This document shows positions 17,288 to 26,042 of a stretch of 64,000 bases of DNA, piece after piece (position 1 is the stretch's first letter; each line of letters opens with the position of its first letter). This DNA is from Actinokineospora auranticolor. GTDB taxonomy: Bacteria; Actinomycetota; Actinomycetes; Mycobacteriales; Pseudonocardiaceae. The stretch lies in NCBI RefSeq assembly GCF_002934265.1, contig NZ_PTIX01000028.1, positions 1 to 64,000 on the forward strand. Reading direction: 5' to 3'. Below the pieces are notes generated by a model. It was not told where the DNA came from and ran no database searches. It worked only from the letters and a program-made list of their open reading frames with translations. A program made the position numbers and the translations under genes.

Positions 17288-19021
17288 ATGCCGCAGCTTC
17301 GGATCGCACTCGCGCAGGTCAACCCCACGGTTGGGGACTTGGGGGGCAACTCGGCCATGGTGTCCGCCTGGGTTCGGCGGGCCGTGGAGGGTGGGGCGCA
17401 CCTGGTGGTGTTCCCCGAGATGGTGTTGACCGGGTACCCGGTGGAGGACCTGGCGCTCCGGGAGTCCTTCGGGGTCGGGTCGCGGGCGGCGCTGCGGGCG
17501 TTGGCGAGGGACCTGGCCGACAACGGGTGCGGTGACGTTCCCGTCTTCGTCGGCTACCTCGACCTCGACGAGGTCGGGCCGCGCAACGCCGCCGCCGTGC
17601 TGCACGGCGGCGAGATCGTGGCCCGGCAGTACAAGCATCACCTGCCCAACTACGGCGTGTTCGACGAGCGGCGCTACTTCAAGCGCGGGCACGGCCTCGA
17701 CATCGTCCGCGTGCGCGGGCTCGAGGTCGGCGTGGTGATCTGCGAGGACATCTGGCAGGAGGGCGGCCCGATCGCCGGGCTCGGGCGGGCCGGGGTCGAC
17801 CTGGTCGTCTCCCCCAACGCCTCCCCGTACGAGCGCAAGAAGGACGACGCCCGGCTCCCGCTGGTCGCGCGGCGGGCCGGTGAAGCCGGGGCGCCCCTGG
17901 TCTACGTCAACCAGGTCGGCGGTCAGGACGACCTGGTCTTCGACGGCGACTCCATGGTCGTCGGCACCGACGGCGCGTTGCTGGCGCGGGCGCCGCAGTT
18001 CGTCGAGCACCTCATGCTGGTCGACCTCGACCTGCCCGGGGGCGCGGGCAAGACCGATGTCGCCGTCGACGACGAGTTCACCGTCCGGCGCGTGACCGTC
18101 TCCGATGAGCCCGTGGCTGCCTACGAGCCGCAGTACCCGCCGACCATCGCCGAGCCGCTGTCCGACGAAGCCGAGGTGTGGGCCGCGCTGGTCACGGGCC
18201 TGCGCGACTACGCGCAGAAGAACGGCTTCCGCTCGGTCGTGCTCGGCCTGTCCGGCGGTATCGACTCCGCGGTGGTCGCCGCCCTCTCCGTGGACGCGCT
18301 CGGTGCGGACGCGGTCTACGGGGTGTCCATGCCGTCGGTCTACTCCTCCGACCACTCGCGCTCGGACGCGGCCGACCTGGCCGAGCGGACCGGGCTGCAC
18401 TACAGCGTCCAGCCGATCGCCGCGATGGTGGACGTCTTCGTCAACCAGCTCGGGTTGACCGGTCTCGCCGAGGAGAACGTGCAGGCGCGCTGCCGCGGCG
18501 TGACGCTGATGGGGCTGTCCAACCAGCACGGGCACCTGGTGCTGGCCACCGGCAACAAGACCGAGCTGGCCGTCGGCTACTCCACGATCTACGGCGACGC
18601 CGTCGGCGGGTTCGCGCCCATCAAGGACGTGCCGAAGACGCTGGTCTGGGAGTTGGCCCGGTGGCGCAACGCCGAGGCGGAGAAGCACGGCGAGACCCCG
18701 CCGATCCCGGAGGACTCGATCAGCAAGCCGCCGTCGGCGGAGCTGCGGCCGGGGCAGATGGACTCCGACTCGCTGCCCGACTACGCGCTGCTCGACGCCG
18801 TGCTCGACGACTACGTCGAGGGCGACCGCGGTTACGAGGACCTGCTCGCCGCCGGGTTCGCCCCGGAGGTGGTGGACAAGGTCGTGCGGCTGGTCGACCG
18901 GGCCGAGTACAAGCGCCGCCAGTACCCGCCGGGCTCGAAGATCAGCTTCAAGGCGTTCGGCCGCGACCGCAGGCTGCCGATCACCAGCGGCTGGCGGGAA
19001 GGCGCGAAGCTCCCCGAGTGA
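17288..19021 (+). CDS. nadE: Glutamine-dependent NAD+ synthetase
   Basis: This 577-residue two-domain enzyme makes NAD+ from nicotinic acid adenine dinucleotide, with ammonia drawn from glutamine. The N-terminal nitrilase-type amidase (about 1-265) has catalytic Glu in FPEMVLTGYP, the Lys region KHHLPNYGVFDE and Cys in VVICEDIWQ. The C-terminal synthetase has the PP-loop SGGIDSA (about residue 322) and the NAD-synthase segment GNKTELAVGY. The length fits the shorter bacterial two-domain class rather than the ~680-aa mycobacterial form. ATG 17288 follows GGAGGA at 7 nt. A strong hairpin terminator lies just downstream. Confidence 0.94.
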   Translation: MPQLRIALAQVNPTVGDLGGNSAMVSAWVRRAVEGGAHLVVFPEMVLTGYPVEDLALRESFGVGSRAALRALARDLADNGCGDVPVFVGYLDLDEVGPRNAAAVLHGGEIVARQYKHHLPNYGVFDERRYFKRGHGLDIVRVRGLEVGVVICEDIWQEGGPIAGLGRAGVDLVVSPNASPYERKKDDARLPLVARRAGEAGAPLVYVNQVGGQDDLVFDGDSMVVGTDGALLARAPQFVEHLMLVDLDLPGGAGKTDVAVDDEFTVRRVTVSDEPVAAYEPQYPPTIAEPLSDEAEVWAALVTGLRDYAQKNGFRSVVLGLSGGIDSAVVAALSVDALGADAVYGVSMPSVYSSDHSRSDAADLAERTGLHYSVQPIAAMVDVFVNQLGLTGLAEENVQARCRGVTLMGLSNQHGHLVLATGNKTELAVGYSTIYGDAVGGFAPIKDVPKTLVWELARWRNAEAEKHGETPPIPEDSISKPPSAELRPGQMDSDSLPDYALLDAVLDDYVEGDRGYEDLLAAGFAPEVVDKVVRLVDRAEYKRRQYPPGSKISFKAFGRDRRLPITSGWREGAKLPE

Positions 19022-19061
19022 GCCGGGAGCGGGCGCGGGCCGGACGGCGGGAGCACGGGAC

Positions 19062-19105
19062 AGCGGCGCGGGTGACAGCGAGACTTCGTCGTCACCCGCG
19101 CCGCT
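19062..19105 (+). terminator. Hairpin terminator after nadE
   Basis: AGCGGCGCGGGTGAC (19062-19076) pairs perfectly with 19091-19105 around a 14-nt loop, giving a 15-bp stem 40 nt after the nadE stop. There is no U tract, as is common in actinobacteria. It sits before the next gene's -10 box. Confidence 0.7.
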
Positions 19106-19128
19106 CGTTCACCGGTTAGTGTCTCCTC

Positions 19129-20538
19129 GTGGACTCCACGGCGGGCGAAACCGAGGGATCGGGGATCGACTTCGCGCGCGTGCGCCGCGAGTTCGCGCTG
19201 GCGGAGCAGTTCCCCGCAGCCGCGCTCGCCGAGGCGGAGGAGGCGGTGTCCGACGGGCCGCGCGGCGACCGCGAGGACGCCACCGCCATCCCTCTAGTCA
19301 CTATCGACCCGCCCGGCGCCAAGGACCTCGACCAAGCCGTGTGCATCGAGCGGCGTGGTGCGGGTTATCGCGTCCACTACGCAATCGCGGACCTGGGCGC
19401 GTTCGTAGTACCCGGAGGCGCCCTCGACGCCGAAGTGCGTAAGAGGGGCCAAACCATCTACCTGCCCGACGGCAACGTCCCCCTGCACCCGACAACGCTG
19501 TCCGAGGGTGCCGCGAGCCTCTTGCCCGACCAGACCACCCCCGCCGCGCTGTGGACGATCGACCTCGACCCGGCAGGCGAACCGACGTCCGCGCGCGTCC
19601 GCCGGGCGTGGGTCCACTCGGTCTCCCAGTTCGACTACGAGACGGTGCAGGCCGCCATCGACGCGGGCACCCCGCACCCGTCCGTCGCGCTGCTCAAGGA
19701 AGTCGGCAAGCTGCGCCGGGCGGCGGCGCTCACCCGGGGCGCGGTCGAGCTGCAACTGCCCGAGCAGGACGTCGAACCGCACGGCGACCAGTGGCGGCTC
19801 GTGGTCCGCACGCGCACCTCGGTCGACGCGTGGAACGCCGAGATCTCCCTGCTCACCGGCATGTGCGCGGCCCGGATCATGCTCGGCGCGGGCATGGGTG
19901 TGCTGCGCACCCTGCCCGACCCCGACGACGCCGCCGTCGAGTGGCTGCGCCGCTCCGCGAAGGCGCTGGACATCCCGTGGTCGCGCGAGACCAGCACCGC
20001 GCGCCTGCTGGCCGGGCTCGACCCGGCCTCCCCCGCCGCGCTCGCGCTGTTCATGGACGCCACCCGGCTCCTGCGCGGCGCGGGCTACACGGCGTTCGAC
20101 GGCACCCTGCCCGCCGTCACCACGCACGCGGGCATCGCCGCCCCGTACGCGCACGTCACCGCCCCACTACGGCGGCTGGTCGACCGGTTCGGCACCGAGA
20201 TCTGCCTGGCCGTGTGCGCCGGTGAGCCGATCCCGGAGTGGGTCCGGGCGGCGCTGCCCGAGCTGCCGGAGCTGATGGAGCGTTCCGACGGCGTGGCCGC
20301 CAAGGTGGCCAGGGCGAGTCTGGACCAGGTCGAGGCGTGGGTGCTGGAGAGCCAGGTCGGCGCCGAGTTCGACGCGGTCGTGCTGCGCGCCGAGGCGACC
20401 ACCGCGGAGATCTTCATCGCCGAACCGCCGGTGCTGGGCCGGTGTGCGGGCGAGGGGCTGCGGGAAGGCGAGTCGGTGCGGGTGCGGCTGGTGGCCGTCG
20501 ACCCGTCGCGCCGCCGGGTGGCCTTCGAGCGCGCTTGA
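19129..20538 (+). CDS. RNB-domain (RNase II/R-like) ribonuclease
   Basis: This 469-residue protein consists almost entirely of an RNB catalytic domain. The Mg2+-binding signature DPPGAKDLDQAV (about 60-72) starts the domain, and LTGMCAARIMLGAG, ITAPLRR-like HVTAPLRRLVDRFG and a short S1/OB-like tail follow. Compared with full RNase II/R (640-800 aa), the N-terminal cold-shock domains are absent; this short form is common in actinobacteria. Its likely role is 3'-5' exonucleolytic RNA decay. GTG 19129 is preceded by TAGTGT at exactly 6 nt and no ribosome site, so the mRNA is probably leaderless. Confidence 0.88.
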   Translation: MDSTAGETEGSGIDFARVRREFALAEQFPAAALAEAEEAVSDGPRGDREDATAIPLVTIDPPGAKDLDQAVCIERRGAGYRVHYAIADLGAFVVPGGALDAEVRKRGQTIYLPDGNVPLHPTTLSEGAASLLPDQTTPAALWTIDLDPAGEPTSARVRRAWVHSVSQFDYETVQAAIDAGTPHPSVALLKEVGKLRRAAALTRGAVELQLPEQDVEPHGDQWRLVVRTRTSVDAWNAEISLLTGMCAARIMLGAGMGVLRTLPDPDDAAVEWLRRSAKALDIPWSRETSTARLLAGLDPASPAALALFMDATRLLRGAGYTAFDGTLPAVTTHAGIAAPYAHVTAPLRRLVDRFGTEICLAVCAGEPIPEWVRAALPELPELMERSDGVAAKVARASLDQVEAWVLESQVGAEFDAVVLRAEATTAEIFIAEPPVLGRCAGEGLREGESVRVRLVAVDPSRRRVAFERA

Positions 20539-20647
20539 TTCGCCGCTCGGCGAACGCGGCGGTGCGACGAGCGGTAAGCGGACCGCCCGCTCGCTACGGT
20601 GCCGTGGGAGGCCGCCGACGGGGCGGACCACCGGTGGAGGGATCGAC

Positions 20648-21316
20648 GTGACGGAGTTGGGACAGCTCAAGGTCGGCGTGCTCGGCGGGACCGGCCCGCA
20701 GGGGCGCGGTCTGGCCCTGCGGTGGGCCGGGGCGGGCATCCCCGTGGTGCTCGGCTCGCGCTCGGCGGAGCGGGCCGCGGCCGCCGCCGGTGAGCTGCGG
20801 GCGGCCGCGGGCGTCGAGCACGTGACCGGGCTGGACAACGCGGGCTGCGCGGCGGACGCGGACGTGGTGCTGGTCGCGGTGCCCTGGGAGGGGCACGGCG
20901 AGCTGCTGGCCGGGCTGCGCGACGAGCTGGTCGGGAAGATCGTCATCGACTGCGTGAACCCGCTGGGCTTCGACAAGCAGGGCCCGTACGCGCTGGCCGT
21001 CGAGGAGGGCAGCGCGGCCCAGCAGGCCGAGCAGCTGCTGCCGGACTCGCGGGTCACCGCCGCCTTCCACCACGTCTCGGCGGTGCTGCTCGGCGACCTG
21101 GCGGTCGCGGAGGTCGACATCGACGTGCTGGTGCTCGGCGACGACCGCGAGGCCACCGACACCGTGCGCGCGCTGGCCGACGCCATCCCCGGCATGCGCG
21201 GCGTCTACGGCGGCAGGCTGCGCAACGCCCACCAGGTCGAGGCGCTCACGGCGAACCTGATCGCGGTGAACCGCCGCTACAAGACCCACGCGGGCGTGCG
21301 GGTCACGGGGGTCTGA
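20648..21316 (+). CDS. NADPH-dependent F420 reductase family protein
   Basis: This 222-residue Rossmann protein has KVGVLGGTGPQGRGLALRWA at its start (GxGxxG-type dinucleotide site) and SRSAERA, the motif that selects NADPH. It also has VLVAVPWEGHGELL and the DCVNPLGFDKQGPY segment seen in Fno-type F420:NADP oxidoreductases. It would move hydride between NADPH and cofactor F420. GTG at 20648 follows a GGTGGAGGG ribosome site. The next gene starts 3 bp after its stop, so the two are probably co-transcribed. Confidence 0.87.
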   Translation: MTELGQLKVGVLGGTGPQGRGLALRWAGAGIPVVLGSRSAERAAAAAGELRAAAGVEHVTGLDNAGCAADADVVLVAVPWEGHGELLAGLRDELVGKIVIDCVNPLGFDKQGPYALAVEEGSAAQQAEQLLPDSRVTAAFHHVSAVLLGDLAVAEVDIDVLVLGDDREATDTVRALADAIPGMRGVYGGRLRNAHQVEALTANLIAVNRRYKTHAGVRVTGV

Positions 21317-21319
21317 CGG

Positions 21320-22069
21320 GTGCGCGACGACCTCGGCACGGAGGTCACCGGTCCGGTCACCCGCGTGGTGAGCCTGGTGCCGTCGTTGACGGAGGCGGTG
21401 GCGGTGTCCGCGCCCGGGGTGCTCGTCGGCGCCACCGACTACTGCACGCACCCATCCACTCTGGACGTACCGAGGGTCGGCGGCTCGAAGTTCCCGACGG
21501 TGGCCGCGATCGAGGAGTTGCGGCCGGACCTGGTGGTCGCCAACACCGAGGAGAACCGGCTAGCGGACGTCGAGGCGCTGCGCGCGGCCGGGATCGCGGT
21601 GTGGGTGATGGAGGCGCCGGTCAGCGTGCCCGCGGGTATCGAGTCGACGGCGCGGCTGCTGGCCGCGCTCGGGGCCGAGCCTGCGTGGCTGGGCGAAGCC
21701 CGGGAGGTCTGGGCCTCGACGGCGCCCGTGCGGGCCGCGGCGGTCGTGCCGGTGTGGCGCAAGCCGTGGGTGGTGGTCGGTCGGGACACCTTCGCGGGCG
21801 ACGTGCTGCGGCGGTTGGGCGTGGTCAACGCCTACGCCGAGCACGCCGACCGGTACCCCCGACCGTCGTTGGACGAGCTGAACGCGACGTCGGCCGACCT
21901 GGTGGTGCTGCCCGACGAGCCGTACGCGTTCACCGCCGACGACGGGCCGGGTTTCTTCCCCGGCAAGCGGGCCGCGCTGGTCGTCGGCCGCTACCTGACC
22001 TGGTACGGGCCGTCGCTGGTCGAGGCCAGGACCGAGCTGGACCGGGCGATCACCGCCGCGTTGACCTGA
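21320..22069 (+). CDS. Helical-backbone metal receptor (BtuF-like), no signal peptide
   Basis: This 249-residue protein has the class III periplasmic-binding-protein pattern: RVVSLVPSLTEAVAV near the N-terminus, ELRPDLVVANTEENR, and a WRKPWVVVGRDTFAGDVLRRLG second lobe. BtuF-type proteins bind cobalamin or iron chelates for ABC import. This copy has no signal sequence or lipobox and no ABC permease nearby, so it is probably cytoplasmic or orphaned. Actinobacterial genomes commonly carry such copies, and their ligand is unknown. It is convergent with pip. Confidence 0.8.
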   Translation: MRDDLGTEVTGPVTRVVSLVPSLTEAVAVSAPGVLVGATDYCTHPSTLDVPRVGGSKFPTVAAIEELRPDLVVANTEENRLADVEALRAAGIAVWVMEAPVSVPAGIESTARLLAALGAEPAWLGEAREVWASTAPVRAAAVVPVWRKPWVVVGRDTFAGDVLRRLGVVNAYAEHADRYPRPSLDELNATSADLVVLPDEPYAFTADDGPGFFPGKRAALVVGRYLTWYGPSLVEARTELDRAITAALT

Positions 22070-22078
22070 CTCCGGCGG

Positions 22079-23035
22079 TCAGCCCGCCGGCCGGAACTCG
22101 TCGGTCGCGGCCCGCAGCGCCTCCAGCACGCCCGGGTCGCCGGTCGCGTGACCGGCCTGCGGGACGATCGCCAGCCGGGCGTCCGGCCACGCCTGGCGCA
22201 GCTCCCACGCGCTGGTGGGCGGGCAGACGACGTCGTAGCGGCCCTGGACGATGCGGCCGGGGATGCCCGCGAGGCGGGGCGCGTCGCGGAGCAGTTGGCC
22301 CTCGTCGAGCCAGCCGCCGTGGGTGAAGTAGTGCAGCGCGATCCGCGCGAACGCCACCGCGAACACCGGGTCGGCGTACTGGGCGACCAGGGCCGGGTTC
22401 GGCACGAGCGAGACCGTGGCGCCCTCCCAGGTGCTCCACGCGACCGCGGCCCTGGTCCGCACGTCCGGGTCGGGGTCGGTGAGGAGCCGCTGGTAGGCCG
22501 CCAGCGGGTCCGCGCCGGGTGGGACCAGCGCGCGGAAGTCGTGCCAGGCCTCGGGGAAGATCGCGCCCGCGCCGCCGCGGTAGAGCCAGTCCAATTCGGA
22601 CTCGCGAAGCAGGAACACGCCGCGCAGCACCAGTTCGGTCACCCGCTCCGGGTGGCGCTGGGCGTAGGCGATGGCCAGCGTGGCACCCCACGAGCCGCCG
22701 AGGACCAGCCACCGGTCGATCCCCAGGTGCGCGCGCAGCCGCTCCAGGTCGGCGACGAGGTGCCAGGTCGTGTTGGCCGTCAGGTCCGCGTCCGGGTCGC
22801 TCACGTGCGGGACGCTGCGGCCGGAGCCGCGCTGGTCGACGAGCACGATCCGGTAGGCGGCGGGGTCGAAGTGCCTGCGCTGGACCGGGTTCGTGCCCGC
22901 GCCGGGGCCGCCGTGCAGCACGACCGCGGGCTTGCCGTGCGGGTTGCCGCTGACCTCCCAGTAGAGCCGGTGGCCGTCACCGACGTCGAGCAGGCCGCGG
23001 TCGTGCGGTTCGATGGCCGGGTAGAGAGAGGTCAT
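22079..23035 (-). CDS. pip: Proline iminopeptidase
   Basis: This 318-residue alpha/beta-hydrolase of peptidase family S33 removes N-terminal proline from peptides in the cytoplasm. HGGPGAGTNP gives the oxyanion hole, DQRGSGRS is the family signature, and GGSWGA holds the nucleophile serine. WLYRGGAGAIFPEAW is typical of Pip cap regions. Length is normal (about 310-320). Its start lies 35 bp from the divergent gene at 23071, so the two share a very short promoter region. Confidence 0.92.
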   Translation of the reverse strand: MTSLYPAIEPHDRGLLDVGDGHRLYWEVSGNPHGKPAVVLHGGPGAGTNPVQRRHFDPAAYRIVLVDQRGSGRSVPHVSDPDADLTANTTWHLVADLERLRAHLGIDRWLVLGGSWGATLAIAYAQRHPERVTELVLRGVFLLRESELDWLYRGGAGAIFPEAWHDFRALVPPGADPLAAYQRLLTDPDPDVRTRAAVAWSTWEGATVSLVPNPALVAQYADPVFAVAFARIALHYFTHGGWLDEGQLLRDAPRLAGIPGRIVQGRYDVVCPPTSAWELRQAWPDARLAIVPQAGHATGDPGVLEALRAATDEFRPAG

Positions 23036-23070
23036 GCGCCCATGCTGCCCGAGCGCCTATGGTCGGCGAC

Positions 23071-24003
23071 ATGGCAGCACAGTTCGGCAAGGAGACCTCG
23101 ACGGGCGGCGCGTTCGTCCGCCAACCCAACGCCTTCACCGACCGCGTCACCGCGGACGGCTCGTCGGGTCGACGCCCGGAGGCGGGCCGGTACCGGCTGA
23201 TCGCGTGCCTGGCGTGCCCGTGGGCGCACCGGGCCATCATCGTGCGCGGCCTGCTCGGCCTGGACGGGGTGATCTCGCTGGGCCTCGTCGACCCGATCCG
23301 CGACGACCGCGGCTGGCGGTTCACGCTGGCCGAGGACGGGCGCGACCCGGTGCTGGGGATCGAGTACCTGGCGCAGGCGTACCGCGCGACCGACCCGGAC
23401 TTCGGCGGACGGGTGACGGTGCCCGCGATCGTCGACGTGGAAACGGGGAAGGTCGTCACCAACGACTACCCGCAGATCACGCTGGACTTCTCGACGGAGT
23501 GGGCGGAGTTCCACAAACCGGACGCGCCGGACCTGTACCCGGCCGACCGGCGGGCGGAGATCGACGCCCTGATCGAGCCGATCTTCCACAACGTCAACAA
23601 CGGCGTGTACAAGGCCGGGTTCGCGACATCGCAGGAGGCTTACGAAGCGGCCTTCACCGCGTTGTTCGCCGAACTGGACACCCTCTCCACGCGTCTTGAG
23701 ACGTCCCGGTACCTGCTCGGCGACCGGATCACGGAGGTGGACATCCGCCTGTTCACCACCCTGGTCCGCTTCGACGCGGTGTACCACGGCCACTTCAAGT
23801 GCAACCGGCAGAAGCTGGCCGAGATGCCGACTTTGTGGGCCTACGCCCGCGACCTGTTCCAGACGCCGGGCTTCGGCGAAACCGTGAACTTCGACCACAT
23901 CAAACGCCACTACTACGCGACCCACGACCAGATCAACCCGACCAGGATCGTCCCCCTGGGCCCGGACGAATCGGTTTGGCAGGAACCACACGGCCGAGGC
24001 TGA
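23071..24003 (+). CDS. Glutathionyl-hydroquinone reductase-like thiol transferase (GST superfamily, YqjG type)
   Basis: This 310-residue protein has the Xi-class glutathione transferase layout: a thioredoxin-like N-domain with catalytic cysteine in ACPWAHRA and an all-alpha C-domain ending in PLGP. Xi enzymes reduce glutathionyl-hydroquinones. Actinobacteria make mycothiol rather than glutathione, so the physiological thiol here is probably mycothiol (inference). ATG 23071 was chosen because TATGGT (23058-23063) sits 7 nt upstream, indicating a leaderless start; the ATG 12 bp earlier overlaps that box. Confidence 0.85.
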   Translation: MAAQFGKETSTGGAFVRQPNAFTDRVTADGSSGRRPEAGRYRLIACLACPWAHRAIIVRGLLGLDGVISLGLVDPIRDDRGWRFTLAEDGRDPVLGIEYLAQAYRATDPDFGGRVTVPAIVDVETGKVVTNDYPQITLDFSTEWAEFHKPDAPDLYPADRRAEIDALIEPIFHNVNNGVYKAGFATSQEAYEAAFTALFAELDTLSTRLETSRYLLGDRITEVDIRLFTTLVRFDAVYHGHFKCNRQKLAEMPTLWAYARDLFQTPGFGETVNFDHIKRHYYATHDQINPTRIVPLGPDESVWQEPHGRG

Positions 24004-24119
24004 GCGGGGCGTCCCACCCGCCTCCAACTCACCGTCCACGGCTCCATCCACATGACCCGGAGTTGTCCAAAGGCCAACGGCGACGGCCAGTTTCACGACC
24101 GCGCCGCGATAGAATTGAA

Positions 24120-24137
24120 AATAGGGGTTCCCCTATT
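24120..24137. promoter_or_regulatory. Palindromic operator-like site AATAGGGG-TT-CCCCTATT
   Basis: Two perfect 8-bp arms separated by TT lie in a locally AT-rich patch of GC-rich DNA, a few bases after a TAGAAT -10-like hexamer on the plus strand. The arrangement resembles a repressor site over a start point. No coding gene follows on the plus strand, so it could serve a small RNA or be fortuitous. Confidence 0.35.
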
Positions 24138-24288
24138 GCGGGAGACCCCTCGCGGGCGTTTACCGGAGAGACGGCCCGATGTGCCGCGCATCTAGCTCAA
24201 ACCCGTGTTGTGGGCGGCCAAGGCGCGGCCCGCACGGCCATTCCCCGTTCGGCGGCACGATGCGGGACGTGGCGACGCAGCCGGAGGT

Positions 24289-24320
24289 CCCGGTGCCCGC
24301 CCGGGTGGGCGGGCACCGGG
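24289..24320 (-). terminator. panB terminator hairpin
   Basis: A perfect 14-bp stem (CCCGGTGCCCGCCC, 24289-24302, with its complement at 24307-24320) encloses a 4-nt loop and begins 7 nt after the panB stop. It is very GC-rich without a U tract. It could end transcription of the whole minus-strand run from the secretion operon through panB. Confidence 0.75.
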
Positions 24321-24327
24321 ATCCGGC

Positions 24328-25197
24328 TCAGTGGAAGGCGTGTTCGGGGGCGGGGAACTCGCGGCCCCGGACGTCGTCGGCGAAGGCCTTGGCGGCGCCC
24401 AGCAGGACGTCGGCGACGTTCGCGTAGCGCTTGACGAAGCGGGGGGCCTTGGCGCGGCGCAGGCCTGCCATGTCCTGCCACACCAGCACCTGGGCGTCGC
24501 AGTCCGGGCCCGCGCCGATGCCGACCGTCGGCACCCGCAGTTCGTGGGTGACGCGTTTGGCGACCTCGGCCGGGACCATCTCCATCACGACGGCGAAGGC
24601 GCCCGCGTCCTGCAGGGCCACGGCGTCGGCGACGACGGTGTCCCCGGTGTCGCCGCGTCCTTGCACGCGGTAGCCGCCGAGGTTGTGCTCACTCTGGGGG
24701 GTGAACCCGATGTGGCCCATCACGGGGATGCCCGCGGTGGTGATCGCCCGGACGTGCGGGGCGAAGGCGGCGCCGCCCTCCAACTTCACGGCGTGCGCCC
24801 GGCCCTCCTTCATGAAGCGGATCGCGGTGGTGACCGCCTGTTCAGGTGACACCTGGTAGGAGCCGAACGGCAGGTCGGCTACCACGAGTGCGCTCTTGGT
24901 GGCCCGGGTGACCGAGCGGACCAGCGGCAGCAGCTCGTCCACGGTGACCGGGAGCGAGGTGTCGTAGCCGTAGACGTTGTTGGCGGCGGAGTCGCCGACC
25001 AGCAGGACCGGGATGCCCGCCTCGTCGAACAACTCGGCGGTGTACATGTCGTACGCGGTGAGCATGGGCCACGGCTCGCCGCGGTCCTTGAGCTCCTGCA
25101 GGTGGTGCACGCGGACGCGCTTGCGGGGGTTGCGGCCCGGCTTCGCGGGTCCGGTTCCGTACGGGGCGTCGACCTCGGTGGTGTGCTCAGCGGACAT
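24328..25197 (-). CDS. panB: 3-methyl-2-oxobutanoate hydroxymethyltransferase (ketopantoate)
   Basis: This 289-residue enzyme is the first step of pantothenate synthesis; it transfers a hydroxymethyl group from methylene-tetrahydrofolate to 2-oxoisovalerate. Family motifs are clear: [74 protein letters not shown] and [24 protein letters not shown] 25197 (MSAEHTTEV) was chosen over an upstream in-frame start because of the GGAAGGA ribosome site about 15 nt before it and the usual family length. M. tuberculosis panB also lies near glnA2 and the Hip1 genes. Confidence 0.95.
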   Translation of the reverse strand: MSAEHTTEVDAPYGTGPAKPGRNPRKRVRVHHLQELKDRGEPWPMLTAYDMYTAELFDEAGIPVLLVGDSAANNVYGYDTSLPVTVDELLPLVRSVTRATKSALVVADLPFGSYQVSPEQAVTTAIRFMKEGRAHAVKLEGGAAFAPHVRAITTAGIPVMGHIGFTPQSEHNLGGYRVQGRGDTGDTVVADAVALQDAGAFAVVMEMVPAEVAKRVTHELRVPTVGIGAGPDCDAQVLVWQDMAGLRRAKAPRFVKRYANVADVLLGAAKAFADDVRGREFPAPEHAFH

Positions 25198-25336
25198 GGC
25201 TGGGTTGCACCGTCCTTCCCTCAAGGCCCACGTCGTCGTGGGTCCCTGGGTATGCGCGGATGGGGCTTGCCAACCCAGCGTCGCACCGCGCCGCACGCCC
25301 TTCCAGGGCGTTGGGACCGACCTCACAGCCAGGCCG

Positions 25337-25540
25337 TCAGTCGTCGTCGGAGTCCCAGGCGCGGTCGGCCGCGTCGGCGGCCTTGGTCCGCTCGCGGGCG
25401 GTCTGCAACGCTCGTTCGGCTGACGCCCGGTCGGGGTACGGACCGAGCAGGTCGACCGCGCGGCCCCTGGTGCCGTGCTCGACCTGGTTGGTCTTGGTGT
25501 TGTAGTACCAGCCGGGGTCCGGGTTGTTGTCCTCGCTCAT
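25337..25540 (-). CDS. Small conserved actinobacterial protein (SPOR-like annotation)
   Basis: This 67-residue soluble acidic protein begins [20 protein letters not shown] and has [21 protein letters not shown], a pattern in short actinobacterial proteins often annotated as SPOR-domain proteins. The Trp-Tyr-Tyr and [13 protein letters not shown] elements suggest a small beta-alpha fold like one SPOR half. Its role is unknown. It lies 8 bp after the 161-residue unknown gene and 139 bp before panB on the same strand. It is probably read with the secretion operon, although the panB gap is large enough for a separate promoter. Confidence 0.75.
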   Translation of the reverse strand: MSEDNNPDPGWYYNTKTNQVEHGTRGRAVDLLGPYPDRASAERALQTARERTKAADAADRAWDSDDD

Positions 25541-25548
25541 AGCAACAC

Positions 25549-26034
25549 CTAACCCCAGTTGGGTGACTGCTGCACCGGGAAGCCGCGCGGCGGGGTGTCC
25601 TGGTTGGCGTTCATGTGCTGGCTGGGGATCGGGTCGAGGCAGGAGACCAGGACCTCTTGGCGCTCGGGGTTCTCGATCCGGCGGCCGTTGCGCTCGCGGT
25701 AGACGAGTTCGCCGTCGGCGTCGATCTCCACCATGCACCCGACCTCGGCCAACTGGTCCTCGTCCAGGTCGACCAGCCGCTCTCGGCGGGAGGGCACCAC
25801 GCGGTACTCCGGCCAGTCGAGGTGGGCGTAGACCTGGTGGAACTCGTGCAGCAGGTGGACCATGTGCTGCTGCCACGGCAGCGGCATCGCCTCGGCCAGC
25901 GAGCGGGGCAGCACCACGTAGCCGTCGCTCACCCCGGGCCGGGGGCCACCACTGGCCAGGAAATCGCGGACCGGGGCGGCGGAGGCCGGTGGTCCGGCGT
26001 GGCGGGGGATCGGGCCCGGTGGGTACATGTTCAT
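25549..26034 (-). CDS. Conserved hypothetical protein of the type IV secretion-like operon
   Basis: I do not recognise this 161-residue protein. It has a Pro-rich start (MNMYPPGPIP), then SDGYVVLPRSLAEAMPLPWQ, an aromatic HLLHEFHQVYAHLDWPEYRVV helix-like part and an acidic VDLDEDQLAEVGCMVEIDADG before RNGRRIENP. No signal peptide, membrane helix or catalytic motif is visible. It starts 8 bp after the NlpC/P60 gene, with AGAAGAGAG as ribosome site, so it belongs to the same transcript. It may be a cytoplasmic accessory factor of the apparatus (inference). Confidence 0.7.
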   Translation of the reverse strand: MNMYPPGPIPRHAGPPASAAPVRDFLASGGPRPGVSDGYVVLPRSLAEAMPLPWQQHMVHLLHEFHQVYAHLDWPEYRVVPSRRERLVDLDEDQLAEVGCMVEIDADGELVYRERNGRRIENPERQEVLVSCLDPIPSQHMNANQDTPPRGFPVQQSPNWG

Positions 26035-26042
26035 CTCTCTTC

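Larger units (their letters stand above)
24004..24327. other. 324-bp gap between convergent genes
   Basis: No gene is supported. It contains the AT-rich palindrome at 24120-24137 preceded by a -10-like TAGAAT (about 24111-24116), and the panB terminator at 24289-24320. The short open frames reading rightward run antisense into panB and have no ribosome site. Confidence 0.5.

Noticed and set aside
24179..24427. 82-codon plus-strand frame downstream of the palindrome at 24120
   Set aside because: It runs antisense into panB and through the panB terminator, with no ribosome site.
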